In this document: one piece after another, positions 52,485 to 60,815 of the stretch
Layout: the number at the start of each line of letters is the position of its first letter
Position numbering within the stretch: position 1 is the stretch's first letter
NCBI GenBank assembly: GCA_019637815.1
Contig: JAHBUZ010000023.1
Location: forward strand, 1 to 64,000
Source: Chloroflexota bacterium
Lineage (GTDB): Bacteria; Chloroflexota; Limnocylindria; Limnocylindrales; CSP1-4
Direction of reading: 5' to 3'
DNA length: 64,000 nucleotides
Notes under the pieces: model-generated
Databases searched by the model: none
Seen by the model: only the letters and a program-made list of their open reading frames with translations
What the model was told of the DNA's origin: nothing
Made by a program: the position numbers and the translations under genes

Positions 52485-52912
52485 CAGCGCAGCGGGTCCG
52501 TCCAGCGGAGGCCCGGGAATCGTGCGAAGTCGGTGTCGTTCGAGAACAGTTCCGCCTGGTACTCGATGGCGAGCGCGGCGATATGGACATCGGTCATGTG
52601 GGGACCGGCAGCATGACCATGCCGCATGAGCTCGTCGAGTAGATCGAGATGTCGTGGTCCGGGCTCGAGGACGACGACCTGGGGGCGCGCGAGCCAGGAG
52701 CGAAGGTGGCCGAGGGCCTCGGCCGGCGCCAATGGATCCAGGACCACGGCTCGATCCGTCATCAGCCGCACGTATCCGAGCATGACGGCCCACGAGAAGC
52801 CGACGGTCCGCCGATCGGAGAGCACCGACTCGAGCCACCTTCGAGCATCGTCATGGTGAGGGGCGTCCGAGTTGTATGCGTGGACCAGGAGGTTGATGTC
52901 CGGGACGATCAC
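52484..52912 (-). CDS. vapC: PIN-domain toxin (VapC)
   Basis: The 142-residue protein begins MIVPDINLLVHAYNSDAPHH with the first PIN Asp, has VGFSWAVMLGYVRL, HMTDVHIAALAIEY with the third Asp, and LFSNDTDFARFPGLRW with the fourth. It belongs to the group with N-x-L-L-V-H-A-Y starts. Its GTG overlaps the antitoxin stop (GTGA) and its own stop overlaps the glycosyltransferase start, so three genes form one minus-strand unit. Confidence 0.87.
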   Translation of the reverse strand: MIVPDINLLVHAYNSDAPHHDDARRWLESVLSDRRTVGFSWAVMLGYVRLMTDRAVVLDPLAPAEALGHLRSWLARPQVVVLEPGPRHLDLLDELMRHGHAAGPHMTDVHIAALAIEYQAELFSNDTDFARFPGLRWTDPLR

Positions 52913-53184
52913 CGCGGTGAGCGGACCGAGCGCGCCTGCTCGAATGCCTCGGCCTCGAGGGCGTCGTTGAGCTGGTTCAGCCGGAGCACATCGATACCGC
53001 TCCGGAAGCCCGCGGCCTTGGGGACGACCTGGAAGCGGGGGAGGGGCTCGCTCGGTCGTCGGTGTGCCTGGAGCCCACTTCGGAGCGCCTCGTTCACGAC
53101 CTCCTTGAAGGGAGCACCGGTCAGACGAGTCCGCTCGCGGAGCAGGCGCGCGACATCATCGTCAAGGGTGAGGGTGGTCCGCAT
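52909..53184 (-). CDS. vapB: VapB-like antitoxin
   Basis: The 91-residue product starts MRTTLTLDDDVARLLRERTR, the VapB ribbon-helix-helix/DUF2191-like opening, followed by GAPFKEVVNEALRSGLQA. The C-terminal half (PRFQVVPKAAGFRSGID, LNQLNDALEAEAF) should block the toxin. ATG 53184 is six bases after a CATGAT -10 box that has a TTGTCA -35 at 17 bp. The divergent mutM promoter begins about 85 bp away. Confidence 0.85.
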   Translation of the reverse strand: MRTTLTLDDDVARLLRERTRLTGAPFKEVVNEALRSGLQAHRRPSEPLPRFQVVPKAAGFRSGIDVLRLNQLNDALEAEAFEQARSVRSPR

Positions 53185-53189
53185 GGAGA

Positions 53190-53219
53190 CATCATGATGC
53201 CTCATCGAGGTGATGACAA
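53190..53219 (-). promoter_or_regulatory. VapBC promoter and operator on the minus strand
   Basis: Minus strand: -35 TTGTCA (53219-53214), 17-bp spacer, -10 CATGAT (53196-53191), then six bases to the ATG at 53184. The spacer and -10 hold two inverted repeats: CATCATGATG (53190-53199) and TCATC/GATGA around GAGGT (53202-53216). This is the best-formed promoter in the window. Confidence 0.65.
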
Positions 53220-53269
53220 GATGTGTCGGCTGGCGGCACGGGACGCAGCGCACCGGTCCGCCATCTCGG

Positions 53270-53282
53270 TAGACTCGGCAGT
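53270..53282 (+). promoter_or_regulatory. -10 box directly before mutM (leaderless candidate)
   Basis: TAGACT at 53270-53275 ends seven bases before GTG 53283. No ribosome site is present between them. Confidence 0.5.
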
Positions 53283-54248
53283 GTGCCGGAGCTACCCGAG
53301 GTCGAGACCATCGCGCGTGAGCTGCGTCCGCTCGTGCTCGGCTCGACCATCGAGTCCTTCTGGACCGACTGGCCGAAGGCGATCAAGCACCCGGACCCCG
53401 ATGCGTTCGCCGCCGGCGTCGCCGGTCGGACCATCACGGAGGTCTCGCGGCGTGCCAAGTGGCTGGTGCTGGAGCTGTCGGGCGGCTGGGTCATCGCGCT
53501 CCAGGTGAAGATGACCGGCCAGGTGTTCGTGCTGCCGGTCGGCACGCCTCGCGATCGCCACGTCCATCTCGTGTTCGGGCTGGATGGTGCGCGCGAGCTG
53601 CTCATCCGGGACGTGCGCAAGTTCGCGCGCATCGCGCTGTATCCCCGCGACGAGGCAGGCAAGGCCCTCGGCGCGGACGAGACCGACCCGTTCGATGCGC
53701 TGGGCCCCGAGCCGCTCGACCCGACCTTCACCCTGGCCCGGTTCCGGCAGCTGATCCGGGGGCGCCGCGGCCGGCTCAAGCCGCTGCTCGTCGACCAGGC
53801 GTTCCTGGCGGGCGTGGGCAACATCTATGCGGACGAGTCGCTGTGGCGCTCGAAGCTCCATCCACTTCGGAGCGCCGCGTCCCTCAAGCCGGCCGACGAG
53901 CGCGCGCTGTACACGCACATCCGGGCGGTGCTCACGGAGGGCATCGAGCGACGCGGCTCCTCGGTCGATGACTACACCGCGCCTGGAGGTGACGGCGAGA
54001 TGCAGCACCACCTCGACGTGTACCAGCGGACCGGCCAGCCGTGCCATCGCTGCGGGCGACCCATCAAGCGGTTCGTGCTGGGGATCCGGGCGACGCACTT
54101 CTGCTCGTGGTGCCAGCGACTGCCGACGGACGAGCGGACGGCCGGCAACCTCGCGCTGCTCCGGTCCGCGCGATCGACCACCGGCCGCCGCGGCCAGCGA
54201 TGGAGCGAGCTGCCGACCGGGGAGGGCGCCGTCGGCGCCCGACGCTGA
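53283..54248 (+). CDS. mutM: Formamidopyrimidine-DNA glycosylase
   Basis: MutM (Fpg) removes 8-oxoguanine and ring-opened purines and nicks the abasic site. The 321-residue product starts PELPEVETIARELRP after the GTG, so Pro2 becomes the catalytic N-terminus. It has AKWLVLELSGG, the H2TH region (FLAGVGNIYADESLWRSKLH), and the C-terminal zinc finger CHRCGRPIKR...THFCSWCQ. It is somewhat long because of a ~30-residue tail. The start is fixed by PELPE, and the -10 box lies seven bases upstream. It diverges from a VapBC operon. Confidence 0.97.
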   Translation: MPELPEVETIARELRPLVLGSTIESFWTDWPKAIKHPDPDAFAAGVAGRTITEVSRRAKWLVLELSGGWVIALQVKMTGQVFVLPVGTPRDRHVHLVFGLDGARELLIRDVRKFARIALYPRDEAGKALGADETDPFDALGPEPLDPTFTLARFRQLIRGRRGRLKPLLVDQAFLAGVGNIYADESLWRSKLHPLRSAASLKPADERALYTHIRAVLTEGIERRGSSVDDYTAPGGDGEMQHHLDVYQRTGQPCHRCGRPIKRFVLGIRATHFCSWCQRLPTDERTAGNLALLRSARSTTGRRGQRWSELPTGEGAVGARR

Positions 54249-54251
54249 GAC

Positions 54252-54284
54252 CGGCCCGCCCGAAACCCCTTGAGCGGCGGGCCG
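54252..54284 (+). terminator. Hairpin after mutM
   Basis: CGGCCCGCC (54252-54260) pairs with GGCGGGCCG (54276-54284) around a 15-base loop, four bases past the mutM stop. There is no T-run. Confidence 0.5.
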
Positions 54285-54360
54285 CTCGCCCGCGCTGGTG
54301 GTACTACCAGACGCCGCATGCGGGACCGAGTGGCCTTGGACGACCCCGTGCAGGAGGGCC

Positions 54361-54372
54361 TAGGTTCGCTCC
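54361..54372 (+). promoter_or_regulatory. -10-like box directly before the subtilase gene
   Basis: TAGGTT (54361-54366) ends six bases before ATG 54373. TTGGAC (54336-54341) is a possible -35 at a long 19-bp spacing. This is a leaderless candidate. Confidence 0.45.
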
Positions 54373-57042
54373 ATGGCTCCGAGCGTCCCCATGGCGAACG
54401 CCGGCTTCGTCGGCGTGCAGCGCCAGCGAGGGCGGTCCGTCGGTGCCCTCGTCATCGCGCTGGTGCTCGCGGCGAGCGCGGTGCTCGTGTCGGCTGCGAC
54501 GTCCACGTCCACCTCGGCCATCGGGATGACAGGGCCTGCGGGCCGATCCGCGATCTCGGATGTGTCCAGCCCGGATGGTCGCTACATCGTGGTCCTGCGC
54601 TCGGATGCATCGGGCGCACGTGGTCGCGCCGCCACCCGCAGGTCGCTCCGGACGGCCGCACGAGCCGATCGCAAGGCACTCACCGGCCGGGTCATCACGC
54701 GCCTGCGGGCCACGCGCACGCTCCGCGTGCGACATCGGTTCTCCACCTCCTTCGCCGGGTTCTCGGCCTCGCTGACCAAGTCGGACGTCCGGACGCTCCG
54801 GGATGATCCGGACGTGCTGGCGGTCGTGCCGGACGTGCTGCTGTCCACCAGCCTCGTGCGCGTCGAGGGGCCCGGCACGATCACCGAAGCGACGACCGAC
54901 ACCGACCTGGTGCCGCCGGGCATCCGACGGGTCGGCGGCGGCGCGGGCGACCCTGGGAACGTCGAGGTCGCCATCATCGACACGGGCATCGGTGCCGCAG
55001 GGAACCCCACCATGGGCGGCGACCTCCACGTGGTGGGTGGTGTCGATTGCGTGGCCTCCTCCGGGAGTCCCGGCACCCATGACGCCAACTTCCATGGGAC
55101 GCACGTGGCGGGCACGGTCGGTGCATCGGTCGACGGGCAGGGCGTGGTGGGCGTCGCGCCCGGCGTGCGACTCCTGGCGGTCCGCGTGCTGGGCGCTGAC
55201 GGGACCGGTACCACCTCGGACGTCATCTGCGGCATCGAGTGGGTGACCGCACGCAAGCTCGCCGACCCCGCACGGCCCATGGTGGCCAACATGTCCCTGG
55301 GTGGCGATTGGCCATACGACACGCCTACCAGCTGCCCCGACCCGTGGGACGCGTTGCACACCGCGATCTGTGCATCGGTCGCGGCGGGTGTGACCTATGT
55401 GGTCTCGGCCGGGAACTCGCACGCCGATGCGCGCGGGTCCACTCCCGCTCGCTACCAGGAGGTCATCACCGTGTCCGCGATCGCCGACACGGATGGACTG
55501 GGTGGTGGCGCCGGTCCCAACCTGTCCTGTGGGTCGACGTTCCAGGACGACGCCTTCGCGGTCTCGTTCTCCAACTACGGTGCGGATGTCGATCTCGCTG
55601 CGCCGGGCGTATGTATCCGATCGACCCGGAACACCACGAATGGCGCGGTGGTGTCCGCATCCGGGACGTCGATGGCGGCTCCGCATGTGAGCGGCGTGGC
55701 TGCCAAGTACCTGGCCGACCATCCGACGGCCGCTCCCGCAGCGGTCCGGGCGGCCCTCATCGACCACGGGACCGACGACTGGCGGACGGCGACCGACCCC
55801 GATCCGCACCACGAGCCGGTGGCACACACCGCGCCGACGCCCACACCCACGGCGACGCCTGCCCCGACACCCACGCCGACCCCGTCGCCGACCCCGACAC
55901 CCAGCCCGACTCCGACGCCATCGCCGTCCCCCACGCCGACACCAACACCGACCCCGACGCCGACACCCAGCCCGACACCCAGCCCGACGCCGACACCCAG
56001 CCCGACTCCGACACCCAGCCCGACGCCGACACCCAGCCCGACGCCCACACCGACCCCGACACCCAGCCCGACTCCGACACCCAGCCCGACGCCGACACCC
56101 AGCCCGACGCCCACACCGACCCCGACACCCAGCCCGACTCCGACGCCATCGCCGACACCAACACCGGTTCCAAGCCCATCGCCCACGCCCACACCGACCC
56201 CGATCCCGACGCCGACACCCAGCCCGACGCCCACACCGACCCCGACACCCAGCCCGACACCATCGTCAGCGCCCACACCGACTCCAAGCCCATCGCCCAC
56301 ATCGCCTCCGACGCCCACACCGACCCCGACTCCGACCCCTCCGCCCGGCGACACCACCGCGCCATCCGTCTCGGCGCCCACGGTCCGGATCCTCCCCGAT
56401 GCCACGTTGGCGGGCGGAGTCGTGGTGCGGGTCTCCTGGCCTGCCGCGTCCGACGACACCGCGCTCGCGCGCTACCGACTCCAGCGGAGCACCGACGACG
56501 GTGCGACCTGGCGAGACGTGTCGCTCCCCGGTCCCCTCGATCGCCGGGTCGATGTCCGGCTCACGCCGGGCTCGCGCGCCGTGTTCCGCCTGCGCGCCAT
56601 CGACACGTCCGGCAACGCCAGCCGGTGGGTCGTGGGCGCCGCATCCACGCTCAAGGTCATGCAGGAGACCGCGAGCTCGATCGTCTATCGTGGCTCGTGG
56701 ACCCGCGCCTCACTGTCCGGCGCCTCGGGTGGCAAGGTGAGCAGGGCCACCGTCGCCGGGCGCCGGGCGACGATCACCGTGACGGCCGCGGGCCTCGCCG
56801 TCGTCTCGAACACCGGACCCGATCGCGGCATCGTGGAGATCCGGGTCGATGGGGCTCGCGTGGCTACCGTGGACCTCTACTCGGCGACGCGTCGGAAAGC
56901 ACGCGTGGTGTGGGCTGCGTCACTGCCATCGGGCCAGCACGCACTGGAGCTGCGCGCCACGGGGAAGCAGCACGCGAGGTCGCGAAGCTCCCGCATCGAC
57001 CTGGACGCGATCCTGGTGCTTCGGTCGTCCTCGGCTCCGTAG
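54373..57042 (+). CDS. Secreted S8 subtilisin-like protease with Pro/Thr linker
   Basis: The 889-residue protein has a signal/anchor helix ([20 protein letters not shown]) at about residues 20-40, an I9-like propeptide ([29 protein letters not shown]), and an S8 catalytic domain with Asp203 (VAIIDTGIG), His241 ([10 protein letters not shown]) and Ser433 ([12 protein letters not shown]). A Thr/Pro/Ser linker of ~170 residues (about 488-657) follows, then an FN3-like domain ([20 protein letters not shown]) and a final beta domain ([19 protein letters not shown]). It is likely anchored or held in the wall by the linker. Its target is unknown. Confidence 0.92.
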   Translation: MAPSVPMANAGFVGVQRQRGRSVGALVIALVLAASAVLVSAATSTSTSAIGMTGPAGRSAISDVSSPDGRYIVVLRSDASGARGRAATRRSLRTAARADRKALTGRVITRLRATRTLRVRHRFSTSFAGFSASLTKSDVRTLRDDPDVLAVVPDVLLSTSLVRVEGPGTITEATTDTDLVPPGIRRVGGGAGDPGNVEVAIIDTGIGAAGNPTMGGDLHVVGGVDCVASSGSPGTHDANFHGTHVAGTVGASVDGQGVVGVAPGVRLLAVRVLGADGTGTTSDVICGIEWVTARKLADPARPMVANMSLGGDWPYDTPTSCPDPWDALHTAICASVAAGVTYVVSAGNSHADARGSTPARYQEVITVSAIADTDGLGGGAGPNLSCGSTFQDDAFAVSFSNYGADVDLAAPGVCIRSTRNTTNGAVVSASGTSMAAPHVSGVAAKYLADHPTAAPAAVRAALIDHGTDDWRTATDPDPHHEPVAHTAPTPTPTATPAPTPTPTPSPTPTPSPTPTPSPSPTPTPTPTPTPTPSPTPSPTPTPSPTPTPSPTPTPSPTPTPTPTPSPTPTPSPTPTPSPTPTPTPTPSPTPTPSPTPTPVPSPSPTPTPTPIPTPTPSPTPTPTPTPSPTPSSAPTPTPSPSPTSPPTPTPTPTPTPPPGDTTAPSVSAPTVRILPDATLAGGVVVRVSWPAASDDTALARYRLQRSTDDGATWRDVSLPGPLDRRVDVRLTPGSRAVFRLRAIDTSGNASRWVVGAASTLKVMQETASSIVYRGSWTRASLSGASGGKVSRATVAGRRATITVTAAGLAVVSNTGPDRGIVEIRVDGARVATVDLYSATRRKARVVWAASLPSGQHALELRATGKQHARSRSSRIDLDAILVLRSSSAP
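55837..56345 (+). repeat. Tandem repeat coding the Pro/Thr linker
   Basis: Short CCGACACCCAGCCCGAC-type units repeat for about 500 bases and encode [14 protein letters not shown] sequence. Copy number is likely to vary between strains and assembly errors are possible. The antisense frame reads as VGVGVG and is not a gene. Confidence 0.85.
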
Positions 57043-57072
57043 CCTCCGACGGGTGCCGTGGAGTGGCGATGT

Positions 57073-57085
57073 GTCACACTGTGAC
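57073..57085. promoter_or_regulatory. Perfect 13-bp palindrome before the antitoxin gene
   Basis: GTCACA (57073-57078) and TGTGAC (57080-57085) are perfect arms around one base. The -10-like CACACT (57075-57080) lies inside, ending seven bases before ATG 57088. This is the expected operator of the following toxin-antitoxin pair. Confidence 0.6.
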
Positions 57086-57087
57086 GC

Positions 57088-57372
57088 ATGATCCAGGTGA
57101 GCGCGCGCGAGTTCCGCCACCGACTGCGCTCGTACATCGAGCGGGTCGAGGCGGGCGAGGGATTCGAGGTCACGGTCCATGGCCGACCGGTGGGCCGGTT
57201 CGTGCCACTCGATCCGTCGCTGACGCCGTTGGAGCGGCTCATCGCCGAGGGCAAGGTGACGCCGGCCAGGATCCCGAACACCGGCTCGTTACCGCCGCCA
57301 CACCCGGCCATCCCCGGGCGTCCCACCGCGACCGAGGAGCTGCTCGCCGAACGGCGGAGTGACCCACGCTGA
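57088..57372 (+). CDS. Phd/YefM-type antitoxin
   Basis: The 94-residue protein opens MIQVSAREFRHRLRSYIERV and continues GEGFEVTVHGRPVGRFVPLD, the Phd/YefM fold in which an N-terminal dimer binds the operator. The C-terminal half is Pro-rich (GSLPPPHPAIPGRPTATEEL) and should be disordered until it binds the toxin. Its stop overlaps the PIN gene by four bases (CTGA). Confidence 0.88.
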   Translation: MIQVSAREFRHRLRSYIERVEAGEGFEVTVHGRPVGRFVPLDPSLTPLERLIAEGKVTPARIPNTGSLPPPHPAIPGRPTATEELLAERRSDPR

Positions 57373-57764
57373 GCGGCCTCTATCTCGATTCGTCCGCACT
57401 GACCAAGCTCGTCATCCATGACCTCGACAGCGAGGCTGTCGAGGTCCTCGTCCTCGATCGGCCGATCTTCGCGAGCCGCGTGGCGGTCGTGGAGGTCGCC
57501 AAGGCGGTGGCGCGCCACGACCCTGGCGTGGATCCCAGCGTGCTCTTCGAGCGTACGTCCTGGGTCGAGCTCGACCCGGACATCGCCTCGGCGGCAGGTG
57601 CCATCGGTGGCGCTCGACTCCGAGCCCTCGACGCGATCCACATCTCGTCGGCCCTCCTGGTGAGGTCGGAGATCGACGCGTTCGTCACGTATGACCGGCG
57701 TCAGGCCGAAGCGGCCGAGGCAGCCGGCCTCCGTGTGCTGTCACCGACCGGGGACCCCGGGTGA
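57369..57764 (+). CDS. vapC: PIN-domain toxin with apparent CTG start
   Basis: The 131-residue reading begins at CTG 57369 with LSGLYLDSSALTKLVIHDLD, a normal PIN N-terminus (Asp in YLDSSAL). It has Glu in VAVVEVAKAVAR, Asp in RALDAIHISSALL and Asp in FVTYDRRQAEAA. A TGA in the same frame at 57360-57362 excludes any earlier start, and the next standard start (GTG 57468/ATG 57480) would delete the first catalytic Asp. The CTGA overlap with the antitoxin stop matches the ATGA/GTGA overlaps elsewhere. CTG initiation is therefore the best reading; a sequence error is the alternative. Its stop overlaps the ABC-F start (GTGA). Confidence 0.75.
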   Translation: MSGLYLDSSALTKLVIHDLDSEAVEVLVLDRPIFASRVAVVEVAKAVARHDPGVDPSVLFERTSWVELDPDIASAAGAIGGARLRALDAIHISSALLVRSEIDAFVTYDRRQAEAAEAAGLRVLSPTGDPG

Positions 57765-59803
57765 GCATCCTTCGGCTGGACGCGGTGCGCCGCGAGATCG
57801 GCGACTTCGTCATCCTCGATTCGGTCGCAGGGTCCATCGCCCGCGGTGAGCGCATCGGGCTGGTCGGCCCGAACGGCGCCGGTAAGACCACGCTGCTGCG
57901 CATCATCGGTGGCCGCGATGACCCCGATCGGGGTCGCGTGCATATCGCCCAGGGCATCCGTGTCGGCATGCTCGGCCAGGAGTCGAATCGGGACACGGCG
58001 TTCGCGACCGCGCCCACGGTCCTGCGCGCCGTGCGCTCGGGGGCGACCGAGGTGGAGCGCCTGGAGCTGGAGCTGGCGAGGCTCGAATCGGCCGGACCGG
58101 CGGCGGTCGCGGGGCCCGAGTACGCCCGCATCCGTGACCGCTTCGACCATCTCGATGGCTACCACCTCGACCAGCGCGTCGAGGAGATCCTGTCCGGTCT
58201 GGGCGTGGCGAAGGCGGACTGGGAGCGGCCACCGACCCAGCTCTCGGGCGGCGAGCAGACCCGCGTCGCGCTCGCGCGGCTGCTCGTGGACGATCCGGAC
58301 CTGCTGCTGCTCGACGAGCCCACGAACCACCTGGATCTTGCGGCGCTCGAATGGCTCGAGGCGTACCTCGCTCGGCGTGACGGTGCGGTCCTCGTCGCCT
58401 CGCACGACCGGGCCTTCCTGGATGCGGTGGTGACCCGCATCTGGGAGCTGCGCGACCGACGGCTCAAACCCTTCCGAGGGGCCTACTCCGCGTATCTCGT
58501 GCAGCGGGAGGCGGCCGACGCGCGCGAGCGCAAGGACGCCGAGACGAGCACCGAGCAGATCGCCCGCGAGCGAGAGCTCATCCAGCGATATCGGAGCCAC
58601 CGCAAGTACGCCAAGATGCACGAGCACGAGCGACGGCTGGAGGCCCTCGAGGCGACGCGCACGGAGGCACCCCGCGCGCAGGCGCGCATGGCGCTGCCCG
58701 GACAGGCGCTCCTGGGCGGTGCCGCGGCACGCTCCGGGGACATCGCGGTGACCCTCGAGGACGTGGTCGTCGGCTTCCCTCGATCGGAGACGACCCCGGA
58801 TGGGACGCCCATCCTGCGCATCGGACGGCTCGATGCCTCGCGGGGCGAACGGGTCGGCGTGGTGGGGCCCAACGGCGCCGGCAAGACGACGCTGCTGCGG
58901 ACCGTCGCAGGGGTCCTCTCACCGCTCGAGGGGTTCGTGCGGCTGGGTGCCAACGTGACGCCCGGCTATCTCGCCCAGATCCGGGACGCGCCGATCCCCG
59001 GCAGCACGGTGCTGGATGCCATCCTTGCCGCCGGCCGGATCGAGACGACCGCCGCGCGCAGCTACCTCGCCCGGTTCCTGTTCCGGGGGGAGGACGTGCT
59101 GAAGCCCGTCGCGGAGCTGTCGGGTGGCGAGCGGTCACGTCTGGAGCTGGCGCTCATGGGTGTCACACCGGCCAACCTGCTGCTGCTCGACGAGCCCACG
59201 AACCATCTCGACATCCCTGCCCGCGAGGCGCTCGAGTCGTTCCTCCGTGCGTCCGGGTCGACGATGCTCATCGTGTCCCACGACCGGCGTCTCCTGGAAT
59301 CGGTGTGCCAGCGGCTGTGGGTCGTGGATCCGGGGCTGGACGGCAAGGCCGGTCTGGTGGCACCCTTCGATGGCAGCTACCGGGAGTGGCGCCAGGCCGT
59401 CGCTGACGGCTGGACGGTCGCCCAGGAGCTGGAACGACGCCGTCCCGACAGGGCACGTGGAGCGGCGGGAACGGGTGGAGGCACGGCCACCCAGCGAGGG
59501 CGCCCGGCGGGCGTCCCGACCGGCACTGCTGCCGACCGGGCCACCCGACCTGCGCCGGCTTCGGGCAAGCGCCCGGCGCCGCTGTCCAAGGACGCCTACA
59601 GGCGCCAGATCGGGAAGGTGGAAGAGGACATGACACGGCTGGGCGTGCGCAAGTCACAGCTGGAGCTGGCCCTGGGCGACCGCCGGGTGCAGTCGAACTT
59701 CGTGGAGCTCCGACGCCTCACCAGCGAGCTGGCGGACGTCGATGGTGCGCTGGCCCAGGCGGAGGAGGCGTGGCTCGCGCTCTCCGAGCGGGCACCCCGA
59801 TGA
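57761..59803 (+). CDS. ABC-F family ATPase (ribosome-associated type)
   Basis: The 680-residue protein has two ABC domains and no membrane part: GPNGAGKTTLLRIIGG and LSGGEQTRVALARLLVD with LLLLDEPTNHLDLAALEWLE, a linker (TSTEQIARERELIQRYRSHR, KMHEHERRLEALEA), then GPNGAGKTTLLRTVAG and LSGGERSRLELALMG with LLLLDEPTNHLDIPAREALE. The C-terminal ~100 residues are a basic, Gly-rich stretch and a coiled coil (YRRQIGKVEEDMTRLGVRKS). ABC-F proteins act on ribosomes in translation rescue or antibiotic protection. The GTG start overlaps the PIN gene (GTGA), and its own stop overlaps coaE (ATGA). Confidence 0.93.
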   Translation: MSILRLDAVRREIGDFVILDSVAGSIARGERIGLVGPNGAGKTTLLRIIGGRDDPDRGRVHIAQGIRVGMLGQESNRDTAFATAPTVLRAVRSGATEVERLELELARLESAGPAAVAGPEYARIRDRFDHLDGYHLDQRVEEILSGLGVAKADWERPPTQLSGGEQTRVALARLLVDDPDLLLLDEPTNHLDLAALEWLEAYLARRDGAVLVASHDRAFLDAVVTRIWELRDRRLKPFRGAYSAYLVQREAADARERKDAETSTEQIARERELIQRYRSHRKYAKMHEHERRLEALEATRTEAPRAQARMALPGQALLGGAAARSGDIAVTLEDVVVGFPRSETTPDGTPILRIGRLDASRGERVGVVGPNGAGKTTLLRTVAGVLSPLEGFVRLGANVTPGYLAQIRDAPIPGSTVLDAILAAGRIETTAARSYLARFLFRGEDVLKPVAELSGGERSRLELALMGVTPANLLLLDEPTNHLDIPAREALESFLRASGSTMLIVSHDRRLLESVCQRLWVVDPGLDGKAGLVAPFDGSYREWRQAVADGWTVAQELERRRPDRARGAAGTGGGTATQRGRPAGVPTGTAADRATRPAPASGKRPAPLSKDAYRRQIGKVEEDMTRLGVRKSQLELALGDRRVQSNFVELRRLTSELADVDGALAQAEEAWLALSERAPR

Positions 59804-60735
59804 GAGGTCCGTTCGCCTACCCGCCCAGGCGTCAGGACGATCCGCTCTACGAGGCGCGCTTCCCGGAGGACATCCGACCCAGCGCACCGGCGGCATCGGT
59901 CGGACCACGGCCGGAGCGTCGATCGAAGCTGCCACCGCGGCGTCCCGTACGGGGGCCCGCGGACGAGGAAGGACTGCCGCTGATGCCACCCCGCCTGGAG
60001 GAGGATTCGTTCGGTGGATCGGGAGCCGCCATCGGGCGTGCGGACCCGTGGATCGGGAGCTATGACCCGGACGCGACCGAGCCACCCGACCAGCCGTTCC
60101 TCATCGGCTTGACGGGGCCCATCGGGTGCGGCAAGTCCTCGGTCGCCAAGATGCTCGGGCGACTGGGTGGCCGGGTGGTGGATGCGGACCAGATGTCGCG
60201 GGCCGTGACGGCGCCCGGTGAGCCCATCATCCAGGCCATCAAGCAGCGTTTCGGGGAGCGGGTCATCTCGCGGGACGGCGCGCTCGACCGGAACATGCTC
60301 GCGGGCGTCGTGTTCTCGGACCCCGTGGCGCTCGCGGACCTCGAGGCGATGGTCCATCCGCTCGTCCGGTCGCGCATCGACCGTGCCCTCAAGGAGGCGT
60401 TCGACGACGGCATCCCGTTCGCGGTCGTGGAGGCCATCAAGCTCGTGGAGGGCGGGCTCGCGGACCGCTGTGACGAGGTCTGGCTCATCGACTGCCCGGA
60501 GGACGTGCAGCGCGAGCGGCTCATCGACCGGGGGATGGGCATGGCGGACATGGAGCGACGGCTGGAGGTGCAGCGACGCATCCGCGACACGCTCCGCGGC
60601 CAGGTCGACCGGACCATCGATACCAGCGGCACGCTCGCCGAGACCCAGGTGACGGTGGAGGAGGCCCTGGCGGAGGCCCTGTCGGGGGTCGACTTCCTGC
60701 CCTTCGGTTCCGTGGAGCGCCCGCCCGGAGGCTGA
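59800..60735 (+). CDS. coaE: Dephospho-CoA kinase with N-terminal extension
   Basis: CoaE phosphorylates dephospho-CoA in the last step of CoA synthesis. The kinase domain starts at about residue 99: FLIGLTGPIGCGKSSVAKML (P-loop), RVVDADQMSRAVTAPGEP, VFSDPVALADLEAMVHP and FAVVEAIKLVEGG, ending in a normal helix. The ATG 59800 start overlaps the ABC-F stop by four bases and adds ~98 Pro/Arg-rich residues (YPPRRQDDPLYEARFPEDIR). Ordinary CoaE is about 200 residues, so either the extension is real or translation starts internally. Confidence 0.9.
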   Translation: MRGPFAYPPRRQDDPLYEARFPEDIRPSAPAASVGPRPERRSKLPPRRPVRGPADEEGLPLMPPRLEEDSFGGSGAAIGRADPWIGSYDPDATEPPDQPFLIGLTGPIGCGKSSVAKMLGRLGGRVVDADQMSRAVTAPGEPIIQAIKQRFGERVISRDGALDRNMLAGVVFSDPVALADLEAMVHPLVRSRIDRALKEAFDDGIPFAVVEAIKLVEGGLADRCDEVWLIDCPEDVQRERLIDRGMGMADMERRLEVQRRIRDTLRGQVDRTIDTSGTLAETQVTVEEALAEALSGVDFLPFGSVERPPGG

Positions 60736-60800
60736 GCGGTGGCCGCCGGAGCGGCCCGGTCCGAGGTCGAACATCCGTTCTAGAGATGGCCGATCGATGG

Positions 60801-60815
60801 TAGACTGAAGGGGCC
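60801..60815 (+). promoter_or_regulatory. -10 box close to the uvrB start
   Basis: TAGACT (60801-60806) ends nine bases before GTG 60816, with GAAGGGG between. TTCTAG (60778-60783) is a weak -35 at 17 bp. The leader would be only two or three bases. Confidence 0.5.

Noticed and set aside
55575..56459. Minus-strand Gly-Val repeat protein
   Set aside because: It is the antisense reading of the Pro/Thr linker of the subtilase.
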